From BACL21 sp038141525 (GTDB taxonomy: Bacteria > Bacteroidota > Bacteroidia > Flavobacteriales > Flavobacteriaceae), in contig JAYQIF010000001.1 in assembly GCA_038141525.1 (NCBI GenBank), forward strand, positions 124,001 to 188,000: a DNA stretch of 64,000 nucleotides. The letters are read 5' to 3'. Numbering within the stretch: position 1 is the stretch's first letter; every line of letters begins with the position of its first letter. Below are positions 17,516 to 26,176 of the stretch, piece by piece. Position numbers and translations under genes: made by a program. Under the pieces are notes generated by a model. That model was not told where the DNA came from. It made no database searches and worked only from the letters and a program-made list of their open reading frames with translations.

Positions 17516-19204
17516 ATGTTAGAGATTTCTCAATTAAAAGAAAAAAAGCTGCCTGAACTGCAGACTTTAGCCAAGGAGCTGGGTGTACCAAAATACCGTA
17601 CCCTAAAAAAATTAGATCTAGTCTATCAAATACTAGATTATCAAGCCGCTAATCCTGCGGCCGTAAAAAATATAAGCTCGAATGCAGCTTCGGCCAGTAC
17701 CCCCAAGGCCGAAAACAACAATGCAGAGCAAAAAACAGGGGCAGGCGAAGAACAAAAGCAAAACTCTCGTCAGAATCAGGAGCGGAAGCCACGACGACAA
17801 AAAGACGCCCAGGACCGCAATAAGTCTCAGGCAGAAGAACAAGAAGGCAAAAGCCCTACAAAGACCAAACAAAACAAAAACCCACAAGGGCAACGCCAAA
17901 ATAAAAATCAGCAAAACAACCCTAATCAAAACTCGGGGAACGATCAGGAGAATGGCAGAGGCAGTACCAAAGAACACAAAGGCAACAACCAACGTCAGCA
18001 TCAAAACAAACACAAACGCACAGACCACCAAGACAGAAACAACGGCAACCGCGACACGCGCAACCGTTATAAGGAACCAGATTATGAGTTTGATGGCATC
18101 ATCGAGAGTGAAGGTGTACTGGATATCATGCAAGATGGCTATGGATTTTTGCGCTCCAGTGATTACCACTATTTATCCTCTCCTGATGATATTTACGTTT
18201 CACAAAGTCAAATTCGTTTATTCGGTTTAAAAACCGGGGATACAGTTCTTGGTGAAGTACGTCCTCCAAAAGAGGGAGAAAAGTATTTTCCACTGATTAA
18301 AGTCAACAAAATAAATGGACTCAGTCCTAATGTGGTGCGTGACCGCGTTTCGTTTGAGCATTTGACCCCACTTTTCCCTGATGAAAAATTCAATTTGGCA
18401 GACAAACAAAGTACAGTCTCCACAAGAATTATTGATTTGTTTGCTCCCATTGGTAAAGGACAAAGGGGGATGATTGTCGCCCAGCCAAAAACGGGTAAAA
18501 CGATGCTTTTAAAGGATATTGCCAACGCGATTGCCGCGAATCATCCTGAGGTATATCAAATTATTTTACTTATTGATGAGCGTCCAGAAGAAGTGACCGA
18601 CATGCAGCGCAATGTTAAAGGTGAGGTCGTGGCCTCGACCTTCGACAAGGAAGCCACAGAACATGTGCGTGTGGCCAACATTGTCATTGATAAGGCCAAA
18701 AGACTGGTAGAGTGTGGTCACGATGTGGTGATCCTTTTGGATTCAATTACACGTCTGGCCCGGGCCTACAATACGGTTCAACCAGCCAGTGGTAAAATCC
18801 TCTCTGGAGGGGTAGATGCCAATGCCCTGCACAAACCAAAACGTTTCTTTGGGGCGGCACGAAATATCGAAAATGGAGGCTCACTCAGTATCATTGCAAC
18901 AGCCCTTACCGAAACAGGTTCCAAAATGGACGAGGTAATTTTTGAGGAATTTAAAGGAACTGGAAATATGGAACTTCAATTAGATCGCAAGATTTCTAAC
19001 CGTCGTATATTCCCTGCCATTGACCTTACCTCCTCAAGTACACGTCGCGACGATATGCTCTTGGATGAAAAAGTGATCCAACGCATGTGGGTAATGCGCA
19101 AATATCTCGCCGACATGAACCCGGTAGAAGCTATGGAATTCATCAATGACCGCATTAAGCAAACACGCAATAATGAAGAGTTTTTAATCTCGATGAATAG
19201 CTAA
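17516..19204 (+). CDS. rho: Transcription termination factor Rho
   Basis: Hexameric RNA helicase that ends transcription. The 562-residue protein has an N-terminal Rho_N helical domain (1-45), then a low-complexity insert of about 130 residues (55-188) dominated by Asn, Gln, Lys and Arg. The RNA-binding cold-shock-like domain (about 195-265, EGVLDIMQDGYGFLRS) and the RecA-like core follow, with Walker A AQPKTGKT (322-329), LIDERPEEVTDM, VILLDSITRLARAYN and the R-loop LSGGVDANALHKPKRFFGAARN. Long inserts at this place are known in Bacteroidota Rho. Opposite-strand and other-frame readings inside the insert are composition artefacts. Confidence 0.97.
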   Translation: MLEISQLKEKKLPELQTLAKELGVPKYRTLKKLDLVYQILDYQAANPAAVKNISSNAASASTPKAENNNAEQKTGAGEEQKQNSRQNQERKPRRQKDAQDRNKSQAEEQEGKSPTKTKQNKNPQGQRQNKNQQNNPNQNSGNDQENGRGSTKEHKGNNQRQHQNKHKRTDHQDRNNGNRDTRNRYKEPDYEFDGIIESEGVLDIMQDGYGFLRSSDYHYLSSPDDIYVSQSQIRLFGLKTGDTVLGEVRPPKEGEKYFPLIKVNKINGLSPNVVRDRVSFEHLTPLFPDEKFNLADKQSTVSTRIIDLFAPIGKGQRGMIVAQPKTGKTMLLKDIANAIAANHPEVYQIILLIDERPEEVTDMQRNVKGEVVASTFDKEATEHVRVANIVIDKAKRLVECGHDVVILLDSITRLARAYNTVQPASGKILSGGVDANALHKPKRFFGAARNIENGGSLSIIATALTETGSKMDEVIFEEFKGTGNMELQLDRKISNRRIFPAIDLTSSSTRRDDMLLDEKVIQRMWVMRKYLADMNPVEAMEFINDRIKQTRNNEEFLISMNS

Positions 19205-19272
19205 ACACCAAACTTGTCCTTGGTGCAGAACCAAAGCGATACTGGCACACAAATGGTGTGTACCGAAACTAA

Positions 19273-19304
19273 AAGACGCTCACTACGACGGCGTCTTTTT
19301 TTTT
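19273..19304 (+). terminator. Intrinsic terminator after rho
   Basis: AAGACGC (19273-19279) pairs with GCGTCTT (19291-19297) across an 11-base loop and is followed by a T run to 19304. It lies 68 bases after the rho stop. Confidence 0.85.
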
Positions 19305-19351
19305 GGTATTGTGCCACTAATAATGCTTATTTTTATGACAAATAGCTCACA

Positions 19352-21145
19352 ATGCGTCTGAACAATAGATTACTTTCCTTCAGCCTTCCTTTGGTATTTT
19401 TTATCCTAATTACAGTATGTACCTCTTGCAAAGAGCGCGTAGAAAACCCCGAACAATGGACGACAGTTTTTGAATCATCTCAGGGTAAAGAAACAGCGAC
19501 TTACGCTCAAGTCATTGATTATTACCAGCATTTAAGTGAATCCTTTGAGGAAATCAGCATGCACCAAGGCGACACGACAGACAGCGGCCAACCACTGCAC
19601 GTGGTGATTTACCAGCCCCCAGGAAGTCCTGCTATTGAACAAGATCAACCCCCAAGTCTCCCGGTCATCCTGATCAACAACGGGATTCACCCAGGCGAAA
19701 GCGATGGTATCGATGCCAGCATGATGCTGCTGCGGGATTGGGCGTTGAACCCCGAAAAAGGACCTCAAGATTTCGCTGTCGCCGTGATCCCTGTATACAA
19801 CATCGGGGGCGCATTAAATCGCAACAGTTACACCCGAACCAATCAAAATGGCCCCGCTTCTTATGGCTTTAGAGGCAATGCTCAGAATTACGATCTAAAC
19901 CGGGATTTCATCAAGGCAGACACCAAAAATGCTTTGGCCTTCAGTGCGCTATTTCAGTGGCTACGTCCTTTGGCTTTTGTAGATACTCATGTGAGTAATG
20001 GTGCCGACTACCAATATGTGCTCACCCACCTCATGACCCAACACAACAAGCTCTCTGGCACCCTAGGAGCATTTTTACAAGAGGTATTCACGCCAGAACT
20101 CGACAAAGCACTCCAGGCACAATCTTGGCCCATTACCCCGTATGTCAATGTGTTTAACCGAAGTCCTGAAACGGGCTTTGAGCAATTCATTGATCACCCG
20201 CGTTATTCCACTGGGTATACTGCCCTGTTTCATACCCTGGGAATGATGGTCGAAACACATATGCTCAAAGACTATAAATCACGCGTAACAGGAACTTATG
20301 CGCTATTACAAACCTTTACCGAACTTTGCGAGCAATACCGACCTGAGCTGGAGCGTGCCTCTTTAGCGCAGCAAAAGATGTACGCCCCGCTGGACAAATA
20401 CCCCATAAATTGGGGCATTGACACCACGCAGTATCGCCCTCTAGAATTCCTGGGTTATGCCGCAGAATATATACCCAGTGCCATTACCGGCCAATCCAGA
20501 CTTAAATACGACCGCCAAAAACCATACACCAAAAGTGTGCCCTACTTCGATACCTACAGTGCCCGAGACAGCATTGTGATCCCCCGTTATTATGGGCTTC
20601 CCAGAACCTACAGCAGAGTCATCGAGCGACTCAAAAAAAATAAAATCGATCTGATTGAAGTAACCCAGAACCTCGAACTTAAGGCCGAGGTGTACTATAT
20701 CGAAGATTACCAAACCAGAAGTAACCCTTACGAAGGCCACTACCTGCATTACAATACCACAGCAGTACCACGCATTGAAAACACAACGCTATCCACTGGC
20801 GATTACCTCATTCCAACCGATCAATTCGCATTGCGCTATATTTTAGAAACTTTGGAGCCCCAGGCCATAGACTCATTTTTTAATTGGAATTTCTTCGACA
20901 CAATATTGCAGCAAAAAGAGGGATTCTCCCCTTATGTTTGGGAAGATTTAGCCCTAGACCTACTCAACGCTGACCCTAAATTAAAGGCTGAATTTGAGTC
21001 CTTCAAAACTCAAAATAAGGCTTTTGCTCAAAGTGCTTATGCACAATTAGATTGGCTTCATAAACACTCGCCACATTATGAACAAGCTCATTTACGCTAT
21101 CCTGTGATTCGTATTTTAGACCAGGTAATGCTCGGGGAAAACTAA
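19352..21145 (+). CDS. M14 family metallocarboxypeptidase, predicted lipoprotein
   Basis: A 597-residue exported zinc peptidase. The N-terminal signal (RLLSFSLPLVFFILITVCTSCKE) ends in a Cys suggesting lipidation. Zinc ligands are visible in NNGIHPGESDGIDAS (His and Glu) and in FVDTHVSNGADYQYVLTH (His). DLNRDFIKAD resembles the substrate-binding Asn-Arg of carboxypeptidases, and MMVETHML could contribute the catalytic Glu. The C-terminal 250 residues form a family-specific beta-rich extension. It probably trims peptides at the periplasmic or outer-membrane face. The 3' end overlaps the convergent NUDIX gene by 30 bases. Confidence 0.88.
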   Translation: MRLNNRLLSFSLPLVFFILITVCTSCKERVENPEQWTTVFESSQGKETATYAQVIDYYQHLSESFEEISMHQGDTTDSGQPLHVVIYQPPGSPAIEQDQPPSLPVILINNGIHPGESDGIDASMMLLRDWALNPEKGPQDFAVAVIPVYNIGGALNRNSYTRTNQNGPASYGFRGNAQNYDLNRDFIKADTKNALAFSALFQWLRPLAFVDTHVSNGADYQYVLTHLMTQHNKLSGTLGAFLQEVFTPELDKALQAQSWPITPYVNVFNRSPETGFEQFIDHPRYSTGYTALFHTLGMMVETHMLKDYKSRVTGTYALLQTFTELCEQYRPELERASLAQQKMYAPLDKYPINWGIDTTQYRPLEFLGYAAEYIPSAITGQSRLKYDRQKPYTKSVPYFDTYSARDSIVIPRYYGLPRTYSRVIERLKKNKIDLIEVTQNLELKAEVYYIEDYQTRSNPYEGHYLHYNTTAVPRIENTTLSTGDYLIPTDQFALRYILETLEPQAIDSFFNWNFFDTILQQKEGFSPYVWEDLALDLLNADPKLKAEFESFKTQNKAFAQSAYAQLDWLHKHSPHYEQAHLRYPVIRILDQVMLGEN

Positions 21146-21715
21146 CTTGATATTCTCGTAACTGTTACCCAATGCTTTTTTTGATTTTTCTAAGCTTTTC
21201 CACTTAGCCTTCATGATGCCCTCTTTTTTTTGAGGGTTTAATGCCCCCTCATATTCAGTGGTCATGCCGTACCAATAGGTGACCTTGAGTTTGTAGTTTC
21301 CTTTGCGCTTGTAAACGTGATAGGTCGTTTTGAGCAATTCATCGATTTTCAAATCGCGTACTCCTGTCTCTTCTTCGACCTCACGTATGGCGGCATCCTC
21401 AAGAGCTTCGCCCTCCTCCACATGGCCCTTGGGCAAGTCCCATTTATCATTTCTGTAAATGAACAAAACCTTACCGTCTTTGTTGTAAACCAATCCACCG
21501 GCAGCAAGAACAAAGGGTAGTTTTCGTTTGAGATACCACTCGATTTTCTCAGCGTTTTTATGATATAAATGTACGTGGGTCATTTTGCCTTTATTCAAGG
21601 CCTCAATAATGGGAATGAGATCTGTTGTACGCAGAGGGAAAGTCTTGTATGGCGCTCCTAGAGATTGTTCTGTACTGACAATTATAGGGCGATCTTTGAC
21701 AAAAACTTTATACAT
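21116..21715 (-). CDS. NUDIX hydrolase
   Basis: About 199 residues from the ATG at 21715 (MYKVFVKDRPIIVS); an ATG at 21724 adds three residues, and longer readings cross into pyrE. The C-terminal NUDIX domain carries the box GHVEEGEALEDAAIREVEEETGV. It is preceded by VLAAGGLVYNKDGKVLFIYRN and WDLPKG and followed by HVYKRKGNYKLKVTYWYGM. The N-terminal 60 residues are a flavobacterial extension. It hydrolyses a nucleoside diphosphate derivative; the substrate is unknown. The start lies virtually on top of the divergent pyrE start, and the end overlaps the M14 gene. Confidence 0.9.
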   Translation of the reverse strand: MYKVFVKDRPIIVSTEQSLGAPYKTFPLRTTDLIPIIEALNKGKMTHVHLYHKNAEKIEWYLKRKLPFVLAAGGLVYNKDGKVLFIYRNDKWDLPKGHVEEGEALEDAAIREVEEETGVRDLKIDELLKTTYHVYKRKGNYKLKVTYWYGMTTEYEGALNPQKKEGIMKAKWKSLEKSKKALGNSYENIKLVFPEHYLV

Positions 21716-21718
21716 TTG
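21711..21718 (+). promoter_or_regulatory. Candidate -7 element TACATTTG before pyrE
   Basis: The octamer matches the Bacteroidota -7 consensus TAnnTTTG and ends five bases before the pyrE ATG, so transcription from it would be nearly leaderless. The nearest upstream TTG is only 12 bases away instead of about 19, so the -33 half is not supported. It overlaps the NUDIX start codon region on the other strand. Confidence 0.3.
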
Positions 21719-21722
21719 TTCC

Positions 21723-22364
21723 ATGGTTTTAAACAAAGAAACAGCGCAGAAAACTGCCGAACTTTTGCTGCAAATTAATGCAATTAAATTACAACCACAA
21801 AACCCATTTATCTGGGCCTCCGGTTGGCATTCGCCCATCTATTGTGACAACAGAATCACTCTGTCCTACCCCCCAATACGCAATTTTATCCGCGAACATG
21901 TTGCCAAACAAATCGAGGAAATTTATGGCAAACCAGAGGTTATCGCGGGCGTTGCCACGGGCGCTATTGGTATTGGAGCATTGGTGGCCGATTATTTAAA
22001 TCTGCCATTTTGCTACGTTCGGCCTGAGGCTAAATCCCACGGACGGCAAAATAAAATTGAAGGACTCGTCAAAGCGGGGCAAAATGTAGTTGTGGTCGAG
22101 GATCTTATCTCAACGGGGGGCAGCAGCCTTAAAGCGGTCGAGGCGCTGCGCGAAGCCGGGGCTCAAGTCAAAGGAATGGTGGCCATTTTTACCTACGGGT
22201 TCCCAATAGCTGCGCAAAACTTTGAAAAAGCAAAAGTCACGCTCAATACCCTGAGCGACTATCCCAACTTGTTGACCCAAGCAGAAAAATCGAATTATAT
22301 TACGGCAAAACAAGCCCAGGTACTGAGTCAATGGCGAGAAAATCCGAGCGAGTGGATGCCATAA
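21723..22364 (+). CDS. pyrE: Orotate phosphoribosyltransferase
   Basis: Pyrimidine biosynthesis: orotate plus PRPP to OMP. From the ATG at 21723 the protein is 213 residues (VLNKETAQKTAELLLQINAIKLQ), the expected size. Motifs are PFIWASGWHSPIYCDNR, VIAGVATGAIGIGALVADYLNLPFCYVRPEAKSHGRQN and the PRPP loop VVVVEDLISTGGSSLKAVEAL. A longer upstream reading is rejected because it runs through the NUDIX gene. The SRPBCC gene follows after 30 bp. Confidence 0.95.
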   Translation: MVLNKETAQKTAELLLQINAIKLQPQNPFIWASGWHSPIYCDNRITLSYPPIRNFIREHVAKQIEEIYGKPEVIAGVATGAIGIGALVADYLNLPFCYVRPEAKSHGRQNKIEGLVKAGQNVVVVEDLISTGGSSLKAVEALREAGAQVKGMVAIFTYGFPIAAQNFEKAKVTLNTLSDYPNLLTQAEKSNYITAKQAQVLSQWRENPSEWMP

Positions 22365-22394
22365 ACGTCCTATCAACGATCAAAACAACAACAT

Positions 22395-22787
22395 ATGGAA
22401 ATTTCGGGATCAGAAATTAATATAAACAAATCGGCCGAGGAGGTATTTGACTTTTTGAGTCAGGTGAGTAATTTTGAAAAGCTCATGCCGGACAACATAG
22501 ATAAATTTCAAGTGCTCAGTGATAAAGGTTTTCTGTTTGCGCTAAAAGGCATGCCTGAAATTGCCTTAGAGAAGAAATCCGAACAAGCCCCGACTCAGCT
22601 GGTGCTTGGTGCCAAAAGCGACAAATTACCGTTTACCTTGACCGGAAATATTAAGTCTCAGAGCCCTAGTCAATGTACCGTACAATTGCATTTTACAGGA
22701 GAATTTAATCCGATGATGGCCATGATGATCAAAGGCCCGATTACCAAATTCATCGACACACTGAGCGAACATTTAGGGCAACTCTAG
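22395..22787 (+). CDS. SRPBCC (START-like) family protein
   Basis: A 130-residue small helix-grip-fold protein. SEININKSAEEVFDFLSQVSNFEKLMPD is the typical SRPBCC opening (beta strand, then the helix over the cavity). It is followed by several strands and the long C-terminal helix PMMAMMIKGPITKFIDTLSEHLGQL. Such proteins bind hydrophobic ligands; no ligand can be named. It lies 30 bp after pyrE and is convergent with birA. Confidence 0.88.
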   Translation: MEISGSEININKSAEEVFDFLSQVSNFEKLMPDNIDKFQVLSDKGFLFALKGMPEIALEKKSEQAPTQLVLGAKSDKLPFTLTGNIKSQSPSQCTVQLHFTGEFNPMMAMMIKGPITKFIDTLSEHLGQL

Positions 22788-22805
22788 TGATTTACTAATC
22801 CGCAA

Positions 22806-23522
22806 TCAGACGAATCTCCCTACGTTGTGCGCCTGAAGTCCGTTAACAGAATCAACGACTAACCGGCCCTGTTGATCCACACCGTTTATTTGGCCCTGAA
22901 AGACGCCCTGTTGGGCAGTTTCAAAAAACGTAGGGATATTTTTACGATATAAACGCTGATTCAATTGCTCTAAATCACGACTGTAATGGTCTTGCTTGAT
23001 GTCGCTGCAGGCCAGAAAGAGTTTCTGCCTCAATGTATCACAAAGCAGGTCAACATCGAACTTACGCCCCAGAATAGTGCTCAATGACGCGGCTTGGGGC
23101 AGAGTTGGCGACAGCTGATTATTGACATTAATACCGATCCCATTAACAGAACTTTGCAGTTTATTTTGGTACTGATGCTCGATTAATATGCCGGCAATTT
23201 TTTTTCCATCTGCCATTATGTCGTTCGGCCATTTAATGTGCCATGAGCAGCGACCCAAATCAGACAAAACCTCAAAAATACTGTTGGTCACCACCCATTG
23301 TAGGTGAAATGGATTCGGAGGTTTATCGTCCAACCACTTCTTTAAAATACTAAATGCCAGACTTTTATCCTTTTCAAAAAACCAATTTGCTCCTCTTTGT
23401 CCACGCCCTTTGGTTTGGTTCAATGTGCGGACCATGGTGCCATCCTCTAAAGAAACTTGACGCAACATTTGCTTGAGATAGTCGTTCGTGGACTCAGTGG
23501 CATCAATTTTGATTTGTTTCAC
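22806..23522 (-). CDS. birA: Biotin--[acetyl-CoA-carboxylase] ligase
   Basis: Attaches biotin to carboxyl carrier protein. The 238 residues hold only the catalytic and C-terminal domains, without the N-terminal HTH of E. coli BirA, so it is not a repressor. Motifs are IDATESTNDYLK, the biotinyl-AMP loop TKGRGQRGANWFFEKDKSLAFS, WHIKWPNDIMADGKKIAGILIEH and GIGINVNNQ. It is divergent from rsfS, 82 bp away. Confidence 0.95.
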   Translation of the reverse strand: MKQIKIDATESTNDYLKQMLRQVSLEDGTMVRTLNQTKGRGQRGANWFFEKDKSLAFSILKKWLDDKPPNPFHLQWVVTNSIFEVLSDLGRCSWHIKWPNDIMADGKKIAGILIEHQYQNKLQSSVNGIGINVNNQLSPTLPQAASLSTILGRKFDVDLLCDTLRQKLFLACSDIKQDHYSRDLEQLNQRLYRKNIPTFFETAQQGVFQGQINGVDQQGRLVVDSVNGLQAHNVGRFV

Positions 23523-23604
23523 AAAAAGAAATTTGCGGTGAATCTAAGGATTGAAATCGTTTCGAGAAGTAAAAAAGTAATAAATTTGTAGAAACTACCA
23601 TTGA

Positions 23605-23976
23605 ATGCAGAAAAATCAAGCCGACGCGGACCAAATCGTAGCAGAAATCATCAAAGGCATCGAGGAGGTCAAAGGCCAGGAAATCCAGATTTTGGATTTA
23701 CGCGAAATAGAAAATACAGTTTGTGATTATTTCGTAATCTGCAGTGGTACTTCGAACACACAGGTTAACGCCATCGTCAATTCAGTGCAAAAGCTCGTGA
23801 GTAAGAGCTTAAAGGAAAAGCCCTGGCACGTTGAAGGCAGCGACAATGCCGAATGGGTCTTGTTGGATTATGTCCATGTAGTGGTTCATGTGTTTCAAAA
23901 ACACATACGAGAGTTTTACGATATCGAGGGGTTGTGGGGTGATGCCAAAAGTGTGTCCATAGAAACCGCCTACTAA
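23605..23976 (+). CDS. rsfS: Ribosome silencing factor RsfS
   Basis: Binds ribosomal protein L14 and blocks subunit joining in poor nutrition. The 123 residues contain the family run IQILDLREIENTVCDYFVICSGTSNTQVNAIVNSV, then KPWHVEGSDNAEWVLLDYVHVVVHVFQKHIREFYDIEGLWGDAK, a near-perfect RsfS signature. It opens a plus-strand run with ftsH 15 bp downstream, a frequent flavobacterial order. Confidence 0.96.
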   Translation: MQKNQADADQIVAEIIKGIEEVKGQEIQILDLREIENTVCDYFVICSGTSNTQVNAIVNSVQKLVSKSLKEKPWHVEGSDNAEWVLLDYVHVVVHVFQKHIREFYDIEGLWGDAKSVSIETAY

Positions 23977-23991
23977 ATTCAAAAAAGGCAA

Positions 23992-26013
23992 ATGTCAAAA
24001 GAAAAAAAACCAGAGCTAAAGCGACCTAAAATAAATTCGTATTGGATATACATCGCAATTTTTGTGATGTTTATGGGACTCAACATTTTTGGGGGCGGTA
24101 ATATATCGGATCCTATCAGTACAACTCAGGTTGAATTCCAATCCTATCTAAAAAACGGTGATGTCGAAAAAGTCGAAATCATCAACCGGAAACTGGCTCG
24201 TGTCTATTTAACCGAATCTGCTCGCAACAGTTCGATTCATGCCAATAAATTCAAAGACCGCATTATAAAACCCGGTCCAAACGATGCGGCTTATCAGTTT
24301 GAATTCGGTGATCTTCAGAATTTTGAAAACAGTCTCAATACGATAAAAACCGAAAACGGGCTGACGACCAAAATTGTTTGGAATACTGAGACCAATCTTT
24401 GGGCTGAATTTTTACCCTCGATTCTATTTTTTGCCTTAATCATTGGCGTTTGGCTGTTCATCATGCGCCGTATGTCGGGCGGAGGCGCCGGAGGTGCTGG
24501 AGGCCAGATTTTCAATATTGGTAAAAGTAAAGCCCGTCTTTTTGACGAAAAAACAGACATCAAAACCACCTTCAAAGACGTGGCCGGTCTCGAAGGAGCA
24601 AAAGAAGAGGTACAAGAGATTGTCGACTTCTTAAAGCAACCAGAAAAGTACACCGCTCTTGGAGGTAAAATTCCCAAAGGCGCCTTGCTGGTCGGATCTC
24701 CGGGTACCGGTAAGACACTGCTGGCCAAAGCGGTCGCAGGAGAGGCCAAGGTGCCGTTTTTCTCACTTTCGGGATCTGATTTTGTTGAAATGTTTGTCGG
24801 AGTCGGTGCCTCCCGGGTACGCGATTTATTCAAACAAGCTAAAGAGAAATCACCAGCCATTATTTTCATTGATGAAATTGACGCCATCGGGCGCGCGCGC
24901 GGTAAGAGCAATTTTTCAGGATCTAATGATGAACGTGAAAATACTTTAAACCAATTGCTCACCGAGATGGACGGATTTGGCACTAACACAAATGTAATTG
25001 TTTTGGCGGCCACCAACCGAGCAGACGTCTTGGACAAAGCATTAATGCGTGCCGGACGCTTTGATCGTCAAATCTATGTCGACCTACCGGACGTGCGCGA
25101 GCGCAAAGAGATTTTTGAGGTACACCTTCGCCCGATCAAACAAGACGATAGTGTAGATATGGACTTTTTGGCCAAGCAAACCCCTGGGTTTTCTGGTGCA
25201 GATATTGCCAATGTCTGTAATGAAGCTGCTTTAATTGCAGCAAGACAAGGCAAAAAGACCGTCGGCAAGCAGGACTTTCTTGATGCCGTAGACCGCATAG
25301 TAGGTGGACTCGAAAAGAAAAACAAAATCATCACAGCCGAAGAGAAAAAGGCCATCGCCTTTCACGAAGCGGGTCATGCCACAGTGAGTTGGATGTTAGA
25401 ATACGCCGCTCCTCTGGTAAAAGTCACGATCGTTCCTCGGGGTCAATCACTCGGTGCCGCATGGTATTTACCCGAAGAGCGCCTTATTGTTCGTCCAGAT
25501 CAAATGCTCGATGAAATGTGTGCCACCATGGGGGGACGTGCTGCCGAAAAAGTGATTTTTGACAAAATTTCTACAGGGGCTTTGAGCGATTTGGAAAAAG
25601 TTACCAAACAGGCCCGAGCCATGGTCACTATTTACGGTCTCAATGATAAAATTGGTAATTTAACCTATTACGATTCATCGGGACAAACCGATTATAATTT
25701 CAGTAAACCCTACAGTGAAAAAACTGCTGAAATGATCGACAAAGAGATTTCCGAAATTGTCGAAGCACAATACCAAAGAGCGATTGCTTTATTAGAAGAG
25801 CACAAAGACAAACTCACTGAACTGGCCAACGAATTGTTAGAAAAAGAGGTGATATTTAAAGAAAGTCTTGAGCGAATTTTTGGACCACGGCCTTTCGCTA
25901 CTCCTGAGCTGGCAGAACCGAAAAAGGAAAAATCGCAAAAGGACGAAAGTTCTGATAAGGCCCAAGACACTGCAGCTGAGGAAATACAAGACACTGCAGC
26001 TGAGGAGGAATAA
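23992..26013 (+). CDS. ftsH: ATP-dependent zinc metalloprotease FtsH
   Basis: Membrane AAA+ protease that extracts and degrades membrane and regulatory proteins. The 673 residues comprise TM1 (about 16-33), a periplasmic domain, TM2 (about 142-159), a Gly-rich linker, Walker A GSPGTGKT (235-242), Walker B IIFIDE (290-295), the second region of homology (AATNRADVLDKALMRAGRFDRQ) and the zinc site HEAGH (458-462). The acidic C-terminal tail ends in an eight-residue tandem repeat. It follows rsfS closely and ends before a strong terminator. Confidence 0.97.
   Translation: MSKEKKPELKRPKINSYWIYIAIFVMFMGLNIFGGGNISDPISTTQVEFQSYLKNGDVEKVEIINRKLARVYLTESARNSSIHANKFKDRIIKPGPNDAAYQFEFGDLQNFENSLNTIKTENGLTTKIVWNTETNLWAEFLPSILFFALIIGVWLFIMRRMSGGGAGGAGGQIFNIGKSKARLFDEKTDIKTTFKDVAGLEGAKEEVQEIVDFLKQPEKYTALGGKIPKGALLVGSPGTGKTLLAKAVAGEAKVPFFSLSGSDFVEMFVGVGASRVRDLFKQAKEKSPAIIFIDEIDAIGRARGKSNFSGSNDERENTLNQLLTEMDGFGTNTNVIVLAATNRADVLDKALMRAGRFDRQIYVDLPDVRERKEIFEVHLRPIKQDDSVDMDFLAKQTPGFSGADIANVCNEAALIAARQGKKTVGKQDFLDAVDRIVGGLEKKNKIITAEEKKAIAFHEAGHATVSWMLEYAAPLVKVTIVPRGQSLGAAWYLPEERLIVRPDQMLDEMCATMGGRAAEKVIFDKISTGALSDLEKVTKQARAMVTIYGLNDKIGNLTYYDSSGQTDYNFSKPYSEKTAEMIDKEISEIVEAQYQRAIALLEEHKDKLTELANELLEKEVIFKESLERIFGPRPFATPELAEPKKEKSQKDESSDKAQDTAAEEIQDTAAEEE
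25963..26006 (+). repeat. 24-bp in-frame tandem duplication in the ftsH 3' end
   Basis: The 20-base sequence CAAGACACTGCAGCTGAGGA occurs at 25963-25982 and again at 25987-26006, a 24-base period. It encodes two copies of QDTAAEE at the FtsH C-terminus. Being a multiple of three it keeps frame, as expected for recent slippage in a tolerant tail. Confidence 0.85.
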
Positions 26014-26040
26014 GAGCCCAGTGCGTCAATGTCTTATATA

Positions 26041-26091
26041 AAATACCCCTGCTTTTCTCGACAATACCGGTCGAGAAAATAGGGTGTTTTT
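26041..26091 (+). terminator. Long bipartite intrinsic terminator after ftsH
   Basis: An outer stem AAATACCC/GGGTGTTT encloses an inner ten-base stem TTTTCTCGAC/GTCGAGAAAA with loop AATACCG, ending in a T run. It lies 28 bases after the ftsH stop and separates it from the LUD gene. Confidence 0.85.
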
Positions 26092-26139
26092 GTTCTGAAT
26101 CTTTATCGTGATGGCTTCGGCATTTGCCCTAAGTTTTTA

Positions 26140-26147
26140 TATCTTTG
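26140..26147 (+). promoter_or_regulatory. Candidate -7 element TATCTTTG before the LUD gene
   Basis: Exact match to the Bacteroidota -7 consensus TAnnTTTG, 29 bases before the ATG at 26177 and right after the ftsH terminator, where a new promoter is needed. No TTG sits at the canonical upstream spacing, so support is partial. Confidence 0.4.
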
Positions 26148-26176
26148 AGTAGGCAGTATGAATTCAAATTTGGTTG

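Noticed and set aside
17633..18230. Long open readings on both strands across the rho insert
   Set aside because: They arise from the Asn/Gln/Lys-rich low-complexity composition; the Rho frame alone has family motifs on both sides.
24315..25037. 240-codon reading antisense to ftsH
   Set aside because: It mirrors the conserved AAA+ core of ftsH and has Ser/Pro-rich shadow composition.
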